Positions 44,171 to 52,975 of a stretch of DNA of 64,000 bases are shown piece by piece; the first letter of the stretch is position 1, and every line of letters begins with the position of its first letter. The notes under the pieces were generated by a model that saw nothing but the letters and a program-made list of their open reading frames with translations, searched no databases and was not told where the DNA came from. A program made the translations under genes and the position numbers. This DNA is from Palsa-295 sp963785585 (GTDB taxonomy: Bacteria > Acidobacteriota > Terriglobia > Acidiferrales > UBA7541): contig CAWAVW010000004.1 of assembly GCA_963785585.1 (NCBI GenBank), forward strand, positions 2,666,001 to 2,730,000, read 5' to 3'.

Positions 44171-46990
44171 CTACTGCGACGGCAAAAGCTGCTGCGAGAA
44201 GCCCGTCGTGTTCACCGACCGCAACGTCGGCGTCTGCGGCGGCAAGTATTGCGGTCCCAGCGTGTAGTTCGAATCGAAGGTGTAGTCGCGCTGCGGAGGA
44301 CTGTACACGCCGCCGCCCTTATACGTGCCTACCCCCTGGCGGTTGTAGTAAAAGCTGACGAGCGAACCTTTGTAATGCAGGTAGCCCGTCCAGTCTTCCA
44401 GGTAACGGAGGAAGTTGTGCACACCTCCGTCGGTCCCGTAGTCTGCCGCTTGCCCAGCCATCAACGGAAACGGAATTCCCTTTCCGCTGATGATGGCCGC
44501 ACGATATGCCGTTTCTACTGACTGGCGTTCTCCTGTGTTGTACGGGAACGCAAACGAATTCACGTCGTTCCAGTTATCGGAAAGAAGCGTCACAGTGTCG
44601 CCGGCAACGGCGGCCGCTACGCTGGCTCCGGTCCATGTTCCGTTCGAAGGCGCATTGAAATCGCCCTGAATGTAAACTGGATTTTCGGCGGCGATCGTCA
44701 GGCCGCACGCGACCGTGCCGCACGACGTGCCGAGGTTCAGTGTGGCGCCGTTCACGATCTTCAGCGCGCGACGGAAGAAGACGGGCGAGTTGATCCGCGC
44801 GTCCTGGGTGCTGGTGTAGAGCACGTCGGGCCGGTTGTAATTCGTGCCGCAGGTCGTGTTCGGGGTCAAAACCGTATTCATGTATCCGGACGCGTTCCAC
44901 AACCCGGTGAGCATGTACGAAGCGGTAGGCGACGGCACTTGCGGAGCTTCCACCCCGCCGTACGTCCGGAATATCCCGTCACCCTCGAGATCTTCTCCGG
45001 GATCCAATCCGCCGTTCGGGCATCCGTTGGCGGTGTTATTCGGATTTACGAAGTCATTGTAACCAAACGAGCCCGTCCTCGAGACCGGCACTGCGTTGGG
45101 ATCCTTTTGTTCACCGCGACGATCCGAGAAATAAACCGTGAAACCCGTCGTGTTGTTGTTGATGTTTAGGCCCGTTTCGTTGTTCGACAGCCACGTAGCC
45201 AGGTTTCCTGCGTCCAGCTCAATGTAGGCCATCACGCCCGCCGCGCGAACCGGCGCGGCCGTGGTGCTCGCCCGGTAAATGCCTTCACGCGTATCGTAGA
45301 AAACCAACGGCCAGAAATCCGTTGCGTTGAAATTGCCGGCCGTAAGCGTGCCGCATCCGGTTCCCGAGCCGACCCACGACGGATTATCCCGCACCCGCGC
45401 GATGCGAATGATCGCGTTCGGGCTAGGGTCCGTGCACGGAATTTTGGACGTTACGTTCGGGTTCGTTGTCGGTCCTTGCGCTGGAAATTCGGTGACGGGA
45501 TATGTGTACGGCACCTGCGCGGTTCCAGGGTTCAGATACGTAACCGTTCCGCCCGCGCCGTCCGCTCCGGCATACACGCCCGTCGGAGCAATATCACGGC
45601 CGGTATAGCCGAGGTTCAGTATTTGGTGCGTCACGTCCGTCCAGGCATTGTTGTTATCCTGCAATTCGATCTTGATGCATCCTCGAATCACCGGTAAGTA
45701 TCGTTTCGTCCAGTATCCATTGGTGGATGAATATGTGTTTGTCGCGCTCGCTCCCGAGGCGGGGAGCGGCAGGGCAACGGCAGGAGTATTCTGCGAGCCG
45801 GAAAGCCATGTGGGCGCGGTCGCGTAGTAGGGAGAACCGGTCTGGAACGCAAGCGTCGCAAGATCCGTCGGCGTCGTTGACGTGACCGTATCGAGGCTCA
45901 TCATATCCGCGTCGGTGCACGTGCCGCTCGGGCCGTAGTCATCGAGCAATATGCGCAAGCTCGCCTCTGAAAAATATTGGTCGTTGAATTCCGCCGGATT
46001 GCTTCCCAGTTCGCCCGGTATCGCGCGGCGAACCAGCGAAATCGGGGTCGTAATTCCGCCGAGGGCCGCGGCCGTCAACGAAAGATTCGACACCTGGTTC
46101 GCGAGTTGTCCGTTGTATTGGGCCACCGCGTTCGCCCACGTGGGGCTGTTCTGCGTTGTGCTCACCGCGCCGTACTGGCTGAAGCCCGTCACGCTGCCTT
46201 CGTTTTGCGCCAGATTGCGCCAACCGGAGGCCGGGGGAGTCGTCACGGGATTCGGGTACGTGGCGATGTACACGTCTCCGGTATATCCGTTCGACGTGTA
46301 GGAATTGCCGTTTTCCAGGTACGTCCTCAGCACCTGGCCAACGACCGTAACCTTATCGCTCATGTTCAGCTGCCCGGCGGGCGTCAGCCACAAGTTTCCA
46401 TTGGTGTGAACGCGGCCGCCGAAGCTGAACGGAGGGCCGTTGAAGAACGCCAGGTCCGAATCCGAGTAAATCCCGAACTGGAAGACCGGAATCGCGACGA
46501 CCTGCATGTATCGCTGTAGTTTTACTTCCGCGCCGCTGTTCACCGTCTGCGCCGCCACACTCAGTTGGAAGGAAGTAATCAATCCTTGCATTCCGGCGTA
46601 CGGACTCGGAGGAAGAATGGTGGCATTCACGGCCGAGGGATCGCCGTTCGCGTTGGGAGTGAAGAGCACCTGGTACGTGGACGCTCCGGCGGCGTTCAAG
46701 AACTGAATATTCGGAATCGCCGAAGCTCCCGACGGGACCTGGCTTTCGATCGCCGCCACGTCCGCCGCCGTTACCTTGCCTTCGGTCGTAAATTCCGCGC
46801 CCAGATCCGCGGTCAGCTTCTCCATGCCCGCTTCTGCGCCGTAAAACGCCGTCTCGCGGTCCTTGTTGTTGCCGCCAAGGCGCTGGTCGGACATCACCAT
46901 CCAGCACATTCCGATCGTCATGGCCGAAACCAGGATCAGAATGAGCATCGCGGTTATCAGAGCAACTCCTCGTTCGCGTTCAGCTCTCAC
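44171..46990 (-). CDS. pilX: Large PilX/GspK-like type IV pilus assembly protein
   Basis: A 939-aa pilus-associated protein, far longer than a usual PilX (about 200 aa). The N-terminus ERGVALITAMLILILVSAMT is a prepilin-like helix, but position 5 after the Gly is Thr, not the Glu of major pilins; GspK-type tip pseudopilins also lack that Glu. RETAFYGAEAGMEKLTADL is the PilX N-domain pattern. The remainder is a large beta-rich extracellular part (for example FSFGGRVHTNGNLWLTPAGQ). It starts with GTG 46990, AAAGGAG eight bases ahead. It is the fourth and last pilin gene of the operon. No separate PilY1 is present. Confidence 0.8.
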   Translation of the reverse strand: MRAERERGVALITAMLILILVSAMTIGMCWMVMSDQRLGGNNKDRETAFYGAEAGMEKLTADLGAEFTTEGKVTAADVAAIESQVPSGASAIPNIQFLNAAGASTYQVLFTPNANGDPSAVNATILPPSPYAGMQGLITSFQLSVAAQTVNSGAEVKLQRYMQVVAIPVFQFGIYSDSDLAFFNGPPFSFGGRVHTNGNLWLTPAGQLNMSDKVTVVGQVLRTYLENGNSYTSNGYTGDVYIATYPNPVTTPPASGWRNLAQNEGSVTGFSQYGAVSTTQNSPTWANAVAQYNGQLANQVSNLSLTAAALGGITTPISLVRRAIPGELGSNPAEFNDQYFSEASLRILLDDYGPSGTCTDADMMSLDTVTSTTPTDLATLAFQTGSPYYATAPTWLSGSQNTPAVALPLPASGASATNTYSSTNGYWTKRYLPVIRGCIKIELQDNNNAWTDVTHQILNLGYTGRDIAPTGVYAGADGAGGTVTYLNPGTAQVPYTYPVTEFPAQGPTTNPNVTSKIPCTDPSPNAIIRIARVRDNPSWVGSGTGCGTLTAGNFNATDFWPLVFYDTREGIYRASTTAAPVRAAGVMAYIELDAGNLATWLSNNETGLNINNNTTGFTVYFSDRRGEQKDPNAVPVSRTGSFGYNDFVNPNNTANGCPNGGLDPGEDLEGDGIFRTYGGVEAPQVPSPTASYMLTGLWNASGYMNTVLTPNTTCGTNYNRPDVLYTSTQDARINSPVFFRRALKIVNGATLNLGTSCGTVACGLTIAAENPVYIQGDFNAPSNGTWTGASVAAAVAGDTVTLLSDNWNDVNSFAFPYNTGERQSVETAYRAAIISGKGIPFPLMAGQAADYGTDGGVHNFLRYLEDWTGYLHYKGSLVSFYYNRQGVGTYKGGGVYSPPQRDYTFDSNYTLGPQYLPPQTPTLRSVNTTGFSQQLLPSQ

Positions 46991-47079
46991 AGCGTTTCTC
47001 CTTTACACCGGCGGCCCGCCGTTGGCGGACCATGATTCTTGCGCTTTCGTTTTCGCTTGGGTTCCGAAGTTCCCGATTT

Positions 47080-48258
47080 CTATGGCGCCGTCTGCGAAGC
47101 CGTCGTCTGGAAAAGGTTCGTGAACGACAAGCTGCGCGGGCACACCTGCGTCGTAAGGTTGTTGCGCAAATATTGCGGCGTGGAGCCGTAGGTGTAGGTG
47201 TATTCCGAGCGGCCCGCCAAAAACACATTCACCGCGCGAATCTGCGTCGGCGTGTCCGGCAGAATCGGCGTCGGCGCGTTTCCGGCTCCGAGGGGATACG
47301 TTCCCACCGGGTCCACCGAAGCGGTGATGTTGTAGCTGAATCCCAGGTTCTCGATCACGTCCGCAACCACCGTCGGAGGGTTCGCGGCCGCGTTGCCCGC
47401 CGGGTAGTTCGGATAGTTCACCTGCCGGATTAATTGCGGCTTCGATGGGTTGGTCGCCGCATCGATGTAATAGGTCACCATCCAGACTCGGGTTACCGTC
47501 GTCGGCGGAAAACCACCGCCGGCGTTTTGCAGGTTTGCCACCGTCCCGCTCGCCTTGCCGGTCTGATTTAACCCGGCCGGATCGCCGCCCGCGAAATTGA
47601 TCGTCTGTCCATTCACGCTCGTTACATATTCCAGCGCCGTGCCGTTTGCGTTGTGGAACATGATCAAGTTGCCCACGGAAATGGGTTGCGCGGCCCCCGG
47701 CATCGTGAAGCAATTCGGGTCCAGCGTGACGAACGCGCCGGTCGGGCTGATCACTCCATTGCAGGCCGGTCCCGGCGGATTTGCCTGGTAAACCGGATAC
47801 GTATAGGTGGAGTGCTGCGCCGCCGTGGAGTCCACCAGCGTGTTGTCGGCATAGATCACGTTAATCACGTCGGTCGCGATTCCTGTCAGCACCGCGTTCG
47901 TCGCCGGATTCACGGAAGTCGCCAACTGCCCAATCTGGCTGCCCGGCACGATTGGGGGCAACGCCAAATAGCTGGTCGGAAAGGTGATCGCCGTTCCCGG
48001 GCGGTTAATATTCGAAACCACTCCGTTATTCGGAATCGAAATGCCGCCTTGCGGAATTCCCTCACCCGCCTGGGTTAAATCGCGCACGATGAAATGCATT
48101 CCTGCACGCAAGTTATCTTGCGTGTTGGCCTGCGACGCGACGATCTGCGTGGACTTCTGCGCCTGGTACAGAGCCGTCATCGCCCCGCCGACAATCGTCA
48201 CCGTGATGGCAATCGCTACCATTAACTCAATCAGCGAAAATCCGTTTTGCCGCTTCAT
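47080..48258 (-). CDS. pilW: PilW-like minor pilin
   Basis: A 392-aa prepilin with the leader MKRQNG and the cleavage motif GFSLIELMVAIAITVTIVGG (Glu5 present). The body is a typical PilW: TQDNLRAGMHFIVRDLTQAG followed by a large beta-rich domain. It is secreted and assembled through the type IV pilus machinery, which is not in this window. The ATG at 48258 follows GAGGAG by six bases. It lies 18 bases after pilV. Confidence 0.88.
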   Translation of the reverse strand: MKRQNGFSLIELMVAIAITVTIVGGAMTALYQAQKSTQIVASQANTQDNLRAGMHFIVRDLTQAGEGIPQGGISIPNNGVVSNINRPGTAITFPTSYLALPPIVPGSQIGQLATSVNPATNAVLTGIATDVINVIYADNTLVDSTAAQHSTYTYPVYQANPPGPACNGVISPTGAFVTLDPNCFTMPGAAQPISVGNLIMFHNANGTALEYVTSVNGQTINFAGGDPAGLNQTGKASGTVANLQNAGGGFPPTTVTRVWMVTYYIDAATNPSKPQLIRQVNYPNYPAGNAAANPPTVVADVIENLGFSYNITASVDPVGTYPLGAGNAPTPILPDTPTQIRAVNVFLAGRSEYTYTYGSTPQYLRNNLTTQVCPRSLSFTNLFQTTASQTAP

Positions 48259-48276
48259 CAGGTGCTCCTCGGAAAA

Positions 48277-48843
48277 CTAGTAGGACGACACGAACGTCGT
48301 CAGCGTGTAGGACCGTGTAAAACGACCGGTCGTGTAGTTGATCGTCACCAGCACGTTCCGCAGGTAAGGCTCGTTGGCGATATTCGTAATCTGAATCGTC
48401 CGCGTGTAGTTCGAGAGCGGCACCTGAATATCGTCCGCCGTTCCCAGCTTCATATCCGGTCCGGGATACACCACATACGCCGCCGGCGCTCCGGTGTCGT
48501 TCACCGAGCCCACCAGGCCATCGGGTCCCACTTGCAACAAAGGCTGCGGTCCCGTGAGAAACAGTCCTTGCGGATTCGCCACCGTATTATTCGAAATCTG
48601 CGCGAAGCTCGCGTTGTTCGTGTACTTCGCCGTGAAGATGGACTCCACCGCTTCCTGCGCCTTCTGCTGCGCGATGAAGTCGTCCTGCGAGCCCTGCATA
48701 TACGCGATGGAATCGCCCAGCATCGCCGCGAGGCCCAGAATGCCAACCGCCAGCACCACCAGCGCGATCATCGTCTCCAGCAGCGTGAATCCAGCTTGCT
48801 TCGCCGTTGAATTCCGCACGTCTTGCATCATCCGTTTCCGCAT
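48277..48843 (-). CDS. pilV: PilV-like minor pilin
   Basis: A 188-aa prepilin with the class III signal motif AGFTLLETMIALVVLAVGIL (cleavage after Gly, Glu5 present). AMLGDSIAYMQGSQDDFIAQ then QKAQEAVESIF is the usual PilV helix continuation. The ATG at 48843 is chosen because AGGAG lies nine bases ahead; the ATG at 48852 is only one base from it. It follows fimT closely. Confidence 0.87.
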   Translation of the reverse strand: MRKRMMQDVRNSTAKQAGFTLLETMIALVVLAVGILGLAAMLGDSIAYMQGSQDDFIAQQKAQEAVESIFTAKYTNNASFAQISNNTVANPQGLFLTGPQPLLQVGPDGLVGSVNDTGAPAAYVVYPGPDMKLGTADDIQVPLSNYTRTIQITNIANEPYLRNVLVTINYTTGRFTRSYTLTTFVSSY

Positions 48844-48855
48844 CGCCGCCATCTC

Positions 48856-49482
48856 CTAGAACTGCACCCAGACGGTCCCCGTTCCCTTCCATCCACGAAC
48901 GCGTCCGGTCGCTCCCAACACCGTCACCGCGCGAGCCGAGCTGTTGGTCCCGGGATTCCCCAGGAAAACCGTTCCGTTGATCGGTAAAAACGTGTTGCCA
49001 TCCACCAGTTCGCCGTCGCTTTGAAACAACATTCCGCCCACCGGCCCGTTCGCCACGTTCTCAAACGTAATCGCCGCTCCGTTTCCAAATCCGTCCGGCG
49101 TGTCCGGGCTGCCCGGTACCAGGTAGAATTGCGCCGGAGTTTCGATCGGCACCGTGCTCAGCACCGGCTTGGTCCCGCCCGCTCCGGTCGTAAGGTCGTT
49201 GCGCTGCGTGGTCACCACCTGATATTGGTTCCCAGAGCCCACCGCCACCGTTTTAAACTGAATCTGGATGTAACGGCGGTTTGCGATCGAATACTCGCGC
49301 GCCTGCCGGATCTGGTCGAGCACCTGCCGCATCGCCGCGTCCATATCCGCGTCCGCCAGCGTCGGCCTCAGTTGGAGGATCGCCATGCCGAACACCACCA
49401 TCATCACGGCGACCACCACCATCATCTCGATCATCGAGAATCCGCTCTCGCCCTTGCTGGCCCGCTTTCCTTCCGCTCTCAT
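48856..49482 (-). CDS. fimT: FimT/GspH-like minor pilin
   Basis: A 208-aa prepilin with the motif SGFSMIEMMVVVAVMMVVFG (Glu5 present), then DAAMRQVLDQIRQAREYSIA and NRRYIQIQFK, the GspH/FimT pattern. The C-terminus RVRGWKGTGTVWVQF is close to FimT ends. The start at 49482 is favoured over 49566 because a sigma-54-like promoter at 49561-49577 would start transcription near 49550, downstream of the longer start. It is the first gene of the operon fimT-pilV-pilW-pilX. Confidence 0.88.
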   Translation of the reverse strand: MRAEGKRASKGESGFSMIEMMVVVAVMMVVFGMAILQLRPTLADADMDAAMRQVLDQIRQAREYSIANRRYIQIQFKTVAVGSGNQYQVVTTQRNDLTTGAGGTKPVLSTVPIETPAQFYLVPGSPDTPDGFGNGAAITFENVANGPVGGMLFQSDGELVDGNTFLPINGTVFLGNPGTNSSARAVTVLGATGRVRGWKGTGTVWVQF

Positions 49483-49560
49483 CGCAGCCCTTACTCTCAA
49501 GCGCACACCTCGGTTCCCCGTTCGCATACAGGGGCAGACGTCAAATCCACGCGCACGTAA

Positions 49561-49577
49561 CTGCATTTCGCACGCCA
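49561..49577 (-). promoter_or_regulatory. Sigma-54-like promoter of the minor pilin operon
   Basis: On the minus strand, TGGCGTGCGAAATGCAG contains GG-N10-GC and fits the sigma-54 consensus TGGCACG-N4-TTGCA at most positions. It lies about 70 bases ahead of the fimT ATG. RpoN is encoded in the same window. No binding site for an activator was identified. Confidence 0.6.
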
Positions 49578-49736
49578 GCCCTGATGGTCGGTAACTTATT
49601 TATTTTGAATGAGCTATGGAATCCAAACAGGCACGGAAATCCCAAACTGGATTGCGAGGGGTAGAAATGTTACCAAACCGGAGGCTTGCTACCGTGCATC
49701 CAGGAGCTGAAAAACGAGCAGAATTTGACCGAGTTC

Positions 49737-50318
49737 CTAACTGCGCGACGCCCGCGTAAGCTCTTTCACCACGCGGTCTAGCTCTGCCGACAAATCCTGC
49801 GGGCCCTTCTTCCGCAGAATTCTGGCCACTTCGCGGTAATACCACAGTGTTCCTTGTTTTCCGCCCTTAAACCGTTTCCAGATCGACTCACGTCGGCTCC
49901 GCAAATCCGCGAGCGTTTCCGCTGCGTTGTAAAGTTTGTCCGCCGCAGACACCAGCCGCACCGACGAGTCCGCGCTGCGCAAATGCCTTAAGTAGTCTTT
50001 CTTTCGCTCCAGCCACGGAGGTTTCGGCGTTGCATCCGAATCCGTGCAGCCCTCGACAATCTTCGCCACACGCTTCCCGAACTTCGCGCGAATGTCCCTT
50101 AGCCGCCGTTTGCCGCCTTGATCTTCCACTGCATCGTGGAGCAGCGCAGCGATCGCTTCGTCTTCGTCGCCGCCATGAACCAGCACAATCGACGTCACGC
50201 CCAAAAGATGCGACACATAGGGCCGCGAAGTCCCCTTGCGGAATTGACGCCCGTGTACGCGCGCCGCATAGGCCAGCGCGCGTTGGAACCGTTCTCCCAG
50301 TGGCCGCTCTATCGTCAT
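49737..50318 (-). CDS. HD-domain protein, MESH1/SpoT-hydrolase-like
   Basis: A 193-aa metal-dependent phosphohydrolase resembling the hydrolase half of RelA/SpoT: AYAARVHGRQFRKGTSRPYV with SHLLGV, then ALLHDAVEDQGGKRRL (HD pair and the ED motif) and VRLVSAADKLYNAAETLADL. Small stand-alone members remove pyrophosphate from (p)ppGpp. No synthetase domain is present. The ATG overlaps the stop of the Bax-inhibitor-like gene by one base (TAATG). The function as an alarmone hydrolase is inferred from family motifs. Confidence 0.82.
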   Translation of the reverse strand: MTIERPLGERFQRALAYAARVHGRQFRKGTSRPYVSHLLGVTSIVLVHGGDEDEAIAALLHDAVEDQGGKRRLRDIRAKFGKRVAKIVEGCTDSDATPKPPWLERKKDYLRHLRSADSSVRLVSAADKLYNAAETLADLRSRRESIWKRFKGGKQGTLWYYREVARILRKKGPQDLSAELDRVVKELTRASRS

Positions 50319-51070
50319 TAATTCCGGTCGCGCAGTTTAGACAGCAGCCGCAGAATCTCGAAATACAACCAGATCAGCGTCACCATCAACCCAAACGCTG
50401 CGTACCATTCCATGTATTTCGGCGCGCCCACGCGGACGCCGGTCTCGATGAAGTCAAAATCCAGCACGAGATTCAACGACGCGACAATCACCACAAACAC
50501 GCTGAACGCGATGCCGATCGGTCCCGCTCCATAGACGCTGGTGAAGTGAATTCCGAAAAATCCAAGGATCAAAGTCGCGATGTAGAACAGCGCGATACCG
50601 CCCGTAGCGGCCACTACGCCCAATCGGAAATTCTGCGTCACCGGAATCAGTCCCGACCGGTATGCGAGCAACAACGCCAGCAGCGTTCCGAACGTTAGGC
50701 TCACCGCCTGAATCGCGATGCCATGATATTTTGCTTCAAACATCGCAGACACGCCGCCCAGCACCAGGCCCTCCAGCAGCGCGTATGCCGGAGCCGTCAC
50801 CGGTGACCATGTTTTCTTAAATACCGTGATCAGGGCGACGATAAACCCGCCGATTCCACCGACCATTGCCAATCCAAGCGCCATGCTTGTGTCTTGCGAA
50901 TGTAGGAACAGATTCCACGTCCACGCCGCCGTCGCCACCACGCAAATCAATAGCAAGCCGGTTTTGTTTACGGTTCCGTTCAGGGTCATCGCTTCGCCTG
51001 TCGCAACTCCAGCGCCCTGAAACGCTTTTTCGTTTAACGCAGGATTCGAAGTCCTCAATAAATCCGCCAC
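50318..51070 (-). CDS. Bax inhibitor-1/YccA-family membrane protein
   Basis: A 250-aa polytopic membrane protein with about seven hydrophobic helices (for example LLLICVVATAAWTWNLFLHS, FGTLLALLLAYRSGLIPVTQ, WYAAFGLMVTLIWLYFEILR). The pattern LEGLVLGGVSAMFEAKYHGI and NFRLGVVAATGGIALFYIAT with DFDFIETG near the end fits the BI-1/YbhL/YccA family (DUF4870-free branch annotated YbhL/Bax1-I). E. coli YccA modulates FtsH. It starts with GTG 51070 after AAGGAG and is coupled to the HD gene. Confidence 0.85.
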   Translation of the reverse strand: MADLLRTSNPALNEKAFQGAGVATGEAMTLNGTVNKTGLLLICVVATAAWTWNLFLHSQDTSMALGLAMVGGIGGFIVALITVFKKTWSPVTAPAYALLEGLVLGGVSAMFEAKYHGIAIQAVSLTFGTLLALLLAYRSGLIPVTQNFRLGVVAATGGIALFYIATLILGFFGIHFTSVYGAGPIGIAFSVFVVIVASLNLVLDFDFIETGVRVGAPKYMEWYAAFGLMVTLIWLYFEILRLLSKLRDRN

Positions 51071-51305
51071 TGGATGTCTCCTTCACACGCGCCACGGCGA
51101 TGCCGGGCCCGTCACGAATATAAAAAGCACTTTCGGAGCGGCGAGCATCTGCCCAACCGCTATTCCGCCCAAGCTTACATCAATTTTCCACAAATCTCGC
51201 CACCTCCGGTTACTCGGAATAATCCCGCGGGCCTCCGCACACACAACGCGCGGTCAAGCCATTGGCTCTCCTGTTCCATCATTGCCGACGGGAAAAGTGC
51301 TGAGT
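51071..51305. other. Intergenic region upstream of the Bax-inhibitor-like gene
   Basis: A 235-base gap. A T-rich TTTTTATATT stretch on the minus strand near 51117-51127 could be a -10 region but I found no matching -35. No RNA gene, repeat or coding pattern seen. Confidence 0.4.
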
Positions 51306-52487
51306 TTAGTTTCGGAACGCCAGCGACCATGCTGGGGGGACAGCGCGCGGAGGACGCCGTATCGGAAGACGCGGCGGAAAGTGAGAGCGCTCTCTGGCAA
51401 ACGGCGCGTCATAAAAATACGTTCCGGCACACACGCCGCTCACGACATACCCGGTAACAAAAATTGTGCCGGACAGCAGCAGAACTCCCGAGCTGTTGTC
51501 ATCCGATGCGATAAACCAGATCAACGTCGTCCCGTTCGCGGCCGCCAGTTGCAGCGTATCACCCAAGGCGATCCCGGGAATCCCCGTTGCCACTCCGTTG
51601 TTTTGCGCCTGCGAGTTGCTCGAACTGAGGCTCAACGCCGAGGTCTGCGACCCGCAAATGGAATTTGCCGGCACGCTCACCGTTCCGGTCACCGAGAAAT
51701 CCGAATTGGTGGTCACCGCAAATTGCGCGGAGCCGGATGAGCCGAATACCGTTCCGCTATCGTTGAATGTACCCTGATACGTCCCGCTGATGATGCTTTC
51801 GGGAATCATGGCAAACGAGCCCGTATCTCCGGTCGTGGATGAACTCAGCGTGCCCGCGATTGTCCCATTGAACGAGCATGGGATATTCGTCGCATTGCCG
51901 TTCACAAAATTGAAGACACTGCCATCTTCATTCGTCACCGTGATCGTCGCCACCACTTGCGTCAACACACAGTAAGCGGTAATCGAAATATTGGAAACGC
52001 CGCCATCGGTGGAATTCACACTGTTCGTCGCCCACAGCAAATTCGAAGAACCCGTCCCGCCCAGTGTGGCAATTGGAATCGTCGTCGGACTCGCGCTGTT
52101 CGTGCTGAGCGTGAATCCATTCGGCAGCACCACATCGAAAGCAATCTTCAGCGGGTTAAAACACGGTAATAAAATATTCGAGGATTGAGAATATGTGCAG
52201 CCGCCCGACGGATCTCCGTAACTTGGACTCGAAACCGGCACCGCGTTCGGCACCGTCTCACCGGTGACCACCAAGAGCCATTGCTGGTACGTCACTCCGC
52301 CCCCGTCGGGGTGGATGCTTTCGCGACCGTGCAGCCTCGGATCGCTGCTCGAATTGCTCACAGGCTCCCGCTGCCGAGCGGATCGCTCCTCGTCCGGTGC
52401 CGCGTACACTTCCGGAACTTGCGCGTGAGAGCGCGGTGCCCAGCCCAACGCCAGCACCAACAGCAAACCACAGCACGTCGCCCGCAC
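51306..52487 (-). CDS. Unknown secreted protein, Ser/Thr/Asn-rich
   Basis: A 393-aa protein with a signal peptide (GLLLVLALGWAPRSHA, cut before QVPE). The mature part is Ser/Thr/Asn/Gly-rich and beta-like: FDVVLPNGFTLSTNSASP, ITAYCVLTQVVATITVTNED, GTYQGTFNDSGTVFGSSGSA, with several Cys. It resembles acidobacterial surface proteins, but no family is recognised. The start is GTG 52487 with AAGGAG five bases ahead. The last 30 residues turn abruptly Arg/Pro-rich (HFPPRLPIRRPPRAVPP), which may be a genuine tail or the result of a frameshift near the end. Confidence 0.65.
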   Translation of the reverse strand: MRATCCGLLLVLALGWAPRSHAQVPEVYAAPDEERSARQREPVSNSSSDPRLHGRESIHPDGGGVTYQQWLLVVTGETVPNAVPVSSPSYGDPSGGCTYSQSSNILLPCFNPLKIAFDVVLPNGFTLSTNSASPTTIPIATLGGTGSSNLLWATNSVNSTDGGVSNISITAYCVLTQVVATITVTNEDGSVFNFVNGNATNIPCSFNGTIAGTLSSSTTGDTGSFAMIPESIISGTYQGTFNDSGTVFGSSGSAQFAVTTNSDFSVTGTVSVPANSICGSQTSALSLSSSNSQAQNNGVATGIPGIALGDTLQLAAANGTTLIWFIASDDNSSGVLLLSGTIFVTGYVVSGVCAGTYFYDAPFARERSHFPPRLPIRRPPRAVPPAWSLAFRN

Positions 52488-52782
52488 CGGATCTCCTTCC
52501 CAATTCCCGAAAAACCACACCTCCCTCGGTATATCGAGCCGTTCAAGGCATCCTTCAGTTTCGAATCCGAACTCCCCTGGCTTCCGTTCTGAACTGTCAC
52601 TATCCCGCTGTGAAACATCCTCGATGCCGCAAACCTTTCACCCACCGCGCGGAGTTCCGATTTCAGACGAACACACCACTGCGCCAGGCGTACGTATCCC
52701 GGTCGTTGCACACCTCGACGCCGAATACATCCATTCGGGGTTTTAGTTACAACTCGGAGAATGACTACGCGGAAGAATCGGT
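52488..52782. other. Non-coding stretch between the secreted protein and tRNA-Glu
   Basis: About 295 bases. A plus-strand open frame crosses it but runs through the tRNA gene and has no conserved-looking content. I see no other feature here. Confidence 0.45.
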
Positions 52783-52857
52783 TGGTAGCGCTAACGGGAA
52801 TCGAACCCGTATTTCAGCCTTGAAAGGGCCGCGTGCTAACCGTTGCACCATAGCGCC
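52783..52857 (-). tRNA. tRNA-Glu (anticodon TTC)
   Basis: The minus strand folds as a full cloverleaf of 75 bases including an encoded CCA. Acceptor arm GGCGCTA pairs with TAGCGCT (first pair G-U), D-loop GGTTAGCA, anticodon stem CGGCC/GGCTG around the loop CTTTCAA (anticodon TTC), and T arm CGGGTTCGAATCCCG. It has its own promoter just upstream. Confidence 0.96.
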
Positions 52858-52876
52858 GCAGGTTTACTGTAGAAAT

Positions 52877-52905
52877 AGTTTAGCGTACTGCGTTGGTTTT
52901 TCCAA
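52877..52905 (-). promoter_or_regulatory. Promoter of tRNA-Glu
   Basis: Minus strand: TTGGAA (52900-52905), a 17-base spacer, and TAAACT (52877-52882), about 19 bases ahead of the mature tRNA 5' end. Confidence 0.65.
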
Positions 52906-52975
52906 AGCCTCGTTCGCATGCAGGCGAGGCGATTTTTCACGCGTGAACGGATCTTCGGCGCCGACTTCGGCGCTT

